Source: Ruminococcus sp. UBA4321 (GTDB taxonomy: Bacteria > Bacillota > Clostridia > Oscillospirales > Ruminococcaceae). Taken from it: 59,472 bases of DNA. The position numbers and the translations under genes are program-made. The stretch is taken from the NCBI GenBank assembly GCA_002393815.1, contig DGUB01000099.1:1-59472 (forward strand), written 5' to 3'. The notes under the pieces are model-generated. The model was not told the DNA's origin. It worked only from the letters and a program-made list of their open reading frames with translations, and made no database searches. The first letter of the stretch is position 1. The number at the start of each line of letters is the position of its first letter. Below are positions 59,184-59,472 of this stretch, in pieces.

Positions 59184-59472
59184 ATGGAATGGCGTGGATT
59201 AAACGACCTTCGTGAACAGTTCCTGACTTTCTTTGAAAGCAAGAATCATACCAGAATGGCAAGTGCTTCCCTGATTCCGCAGGGCGACAAGAGTTTGTTA
59301 TTAATCAATTCCGGTATGGCACCGCTGAAAAAATTCTTTCTCGGACAGGCAGTACCGCCGAATGTGCGCGTGACAACCTGTCAGAAATGTATCAGAACCC
59401 CCGATATTGAAAATGTCGGAAAAACTGCCCGTCATGGTACTTATTTCGAGATGCTCGGAAACTTCTCATTCG
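59184..59472 (+). CDS. alaS: alanyl-tRNA synthetase, 5' part only (first 96 aa)
   Basis: ATG at 59184 starts [20 protein letters not shown] and continues through [20 protein letters not shown] and [19 protein letters not shown] to the window edge at FEMLGNFSF. This is the class II motif 1/motif 2 part of AlaRS. The gene runs out of the window with the frame intact; a full-length protein would be about 870-880 aa. Confidence 0.95.
   Translation, partial: MEWRGLNDLREQFLTFFESKNHTRMASASLIPQGDKSLLLINSGMAPLKKFFLGQAVPPNVRVTTCQKCIRTPDIENVGKTARHGTYFEMLGNFSF

Overview
The window looks like chromosomal DNA of a cellulosome-producing Firmicute of the Ruminococcus (Oscillospiraceae) type. The strongest pointers are a dockerin-bearing family-48 cellulase, three more secreted dockerin proteins, Thr/Glu/Ser-rich linkers, and gene orders typical of Clostridia (miaB-ylbF-mutS-mutL-miaA-hfq and yggS-sepF-ylmH-divIVA-ileS-lspA-rluD). 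Coding density is very high. Most intergenic gaps are under 100 bp, neighbours often overlap by 1-14 bp, and TTG/GTG starts are accepted wherever the Shine-Dalgarno (SD) spacing fits. I saw no tRNA, rRNA, CRISPR array, intact insertion sequence or prophage.

Layout. (1) 1-8027, plus strand: surface and secretion genes. They are a small membrane protein, a dockerin + cell-wall-repeat + transglutaminase-like protein, a lipoprotein, an MBOAT O-acyltransferase with its DHHW/AlgX-like partner, and an esterase-fold lipoprotein whose nucleophile serine appears to be alanine. (2) 8068-28065, minus strand: a nearly gapless housekeeping run of about 20 genes. It goes from miaB through DNA mismatch repair, tRNA modification, hfq, the ylm/div cell-division genes, ileS, lspA and rluD to a split transketolase. 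(3) 28118-33804, minus: a phosphatase/methyltransferase pair, a dockerin metzincin-type protease, and an ECF sigma factor with its membrane anti-sigma-like partner. (4) 34100-38822, minus: a four-gene Gld-type ABC export cassette. (5) 39248-41905, plus: the GH48 cellulase as a stand-alone unit with a consensus promoter and a leader hairpin. (6) 41974-47821, minus: a LysR regulator, then recD2-comF-mreB-HhH protein. (7) 48100-54871, plus: PHP phosphatase, Lrp regulator, aminotransferase, ispE, a papain-like dockerin protease and mraY, tightly packed. (8) 54861-57569, minus: a class B PBP, a hypothetical gene and dtd. (9) 57778-59472, plus: a hypothetical gene, a tautomerase, maf and the 5' end of alaS.

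Themes. Four dockerin proteins lie in 54 kb; one is a cellulase and three are peptide-bond or protein-modifying enzymes, so part of the cellulosome here may act on protein or on the cell wall. Candidate promoters share one grammar: a TTGNNA-like -35, a 17-bp spacer and a TGn-extended -10, usually reading TGCTATAAT. Several promoters carry the -35 in the loop of an inverted repeat next to the upstream gene's stop codon. Several leaders have a palindrome at or just after the inferred transcription start, and the PBP leader hides its own SD in a hairpin. All assignments come from reading the sequence and from family knowledge; no database search was run.
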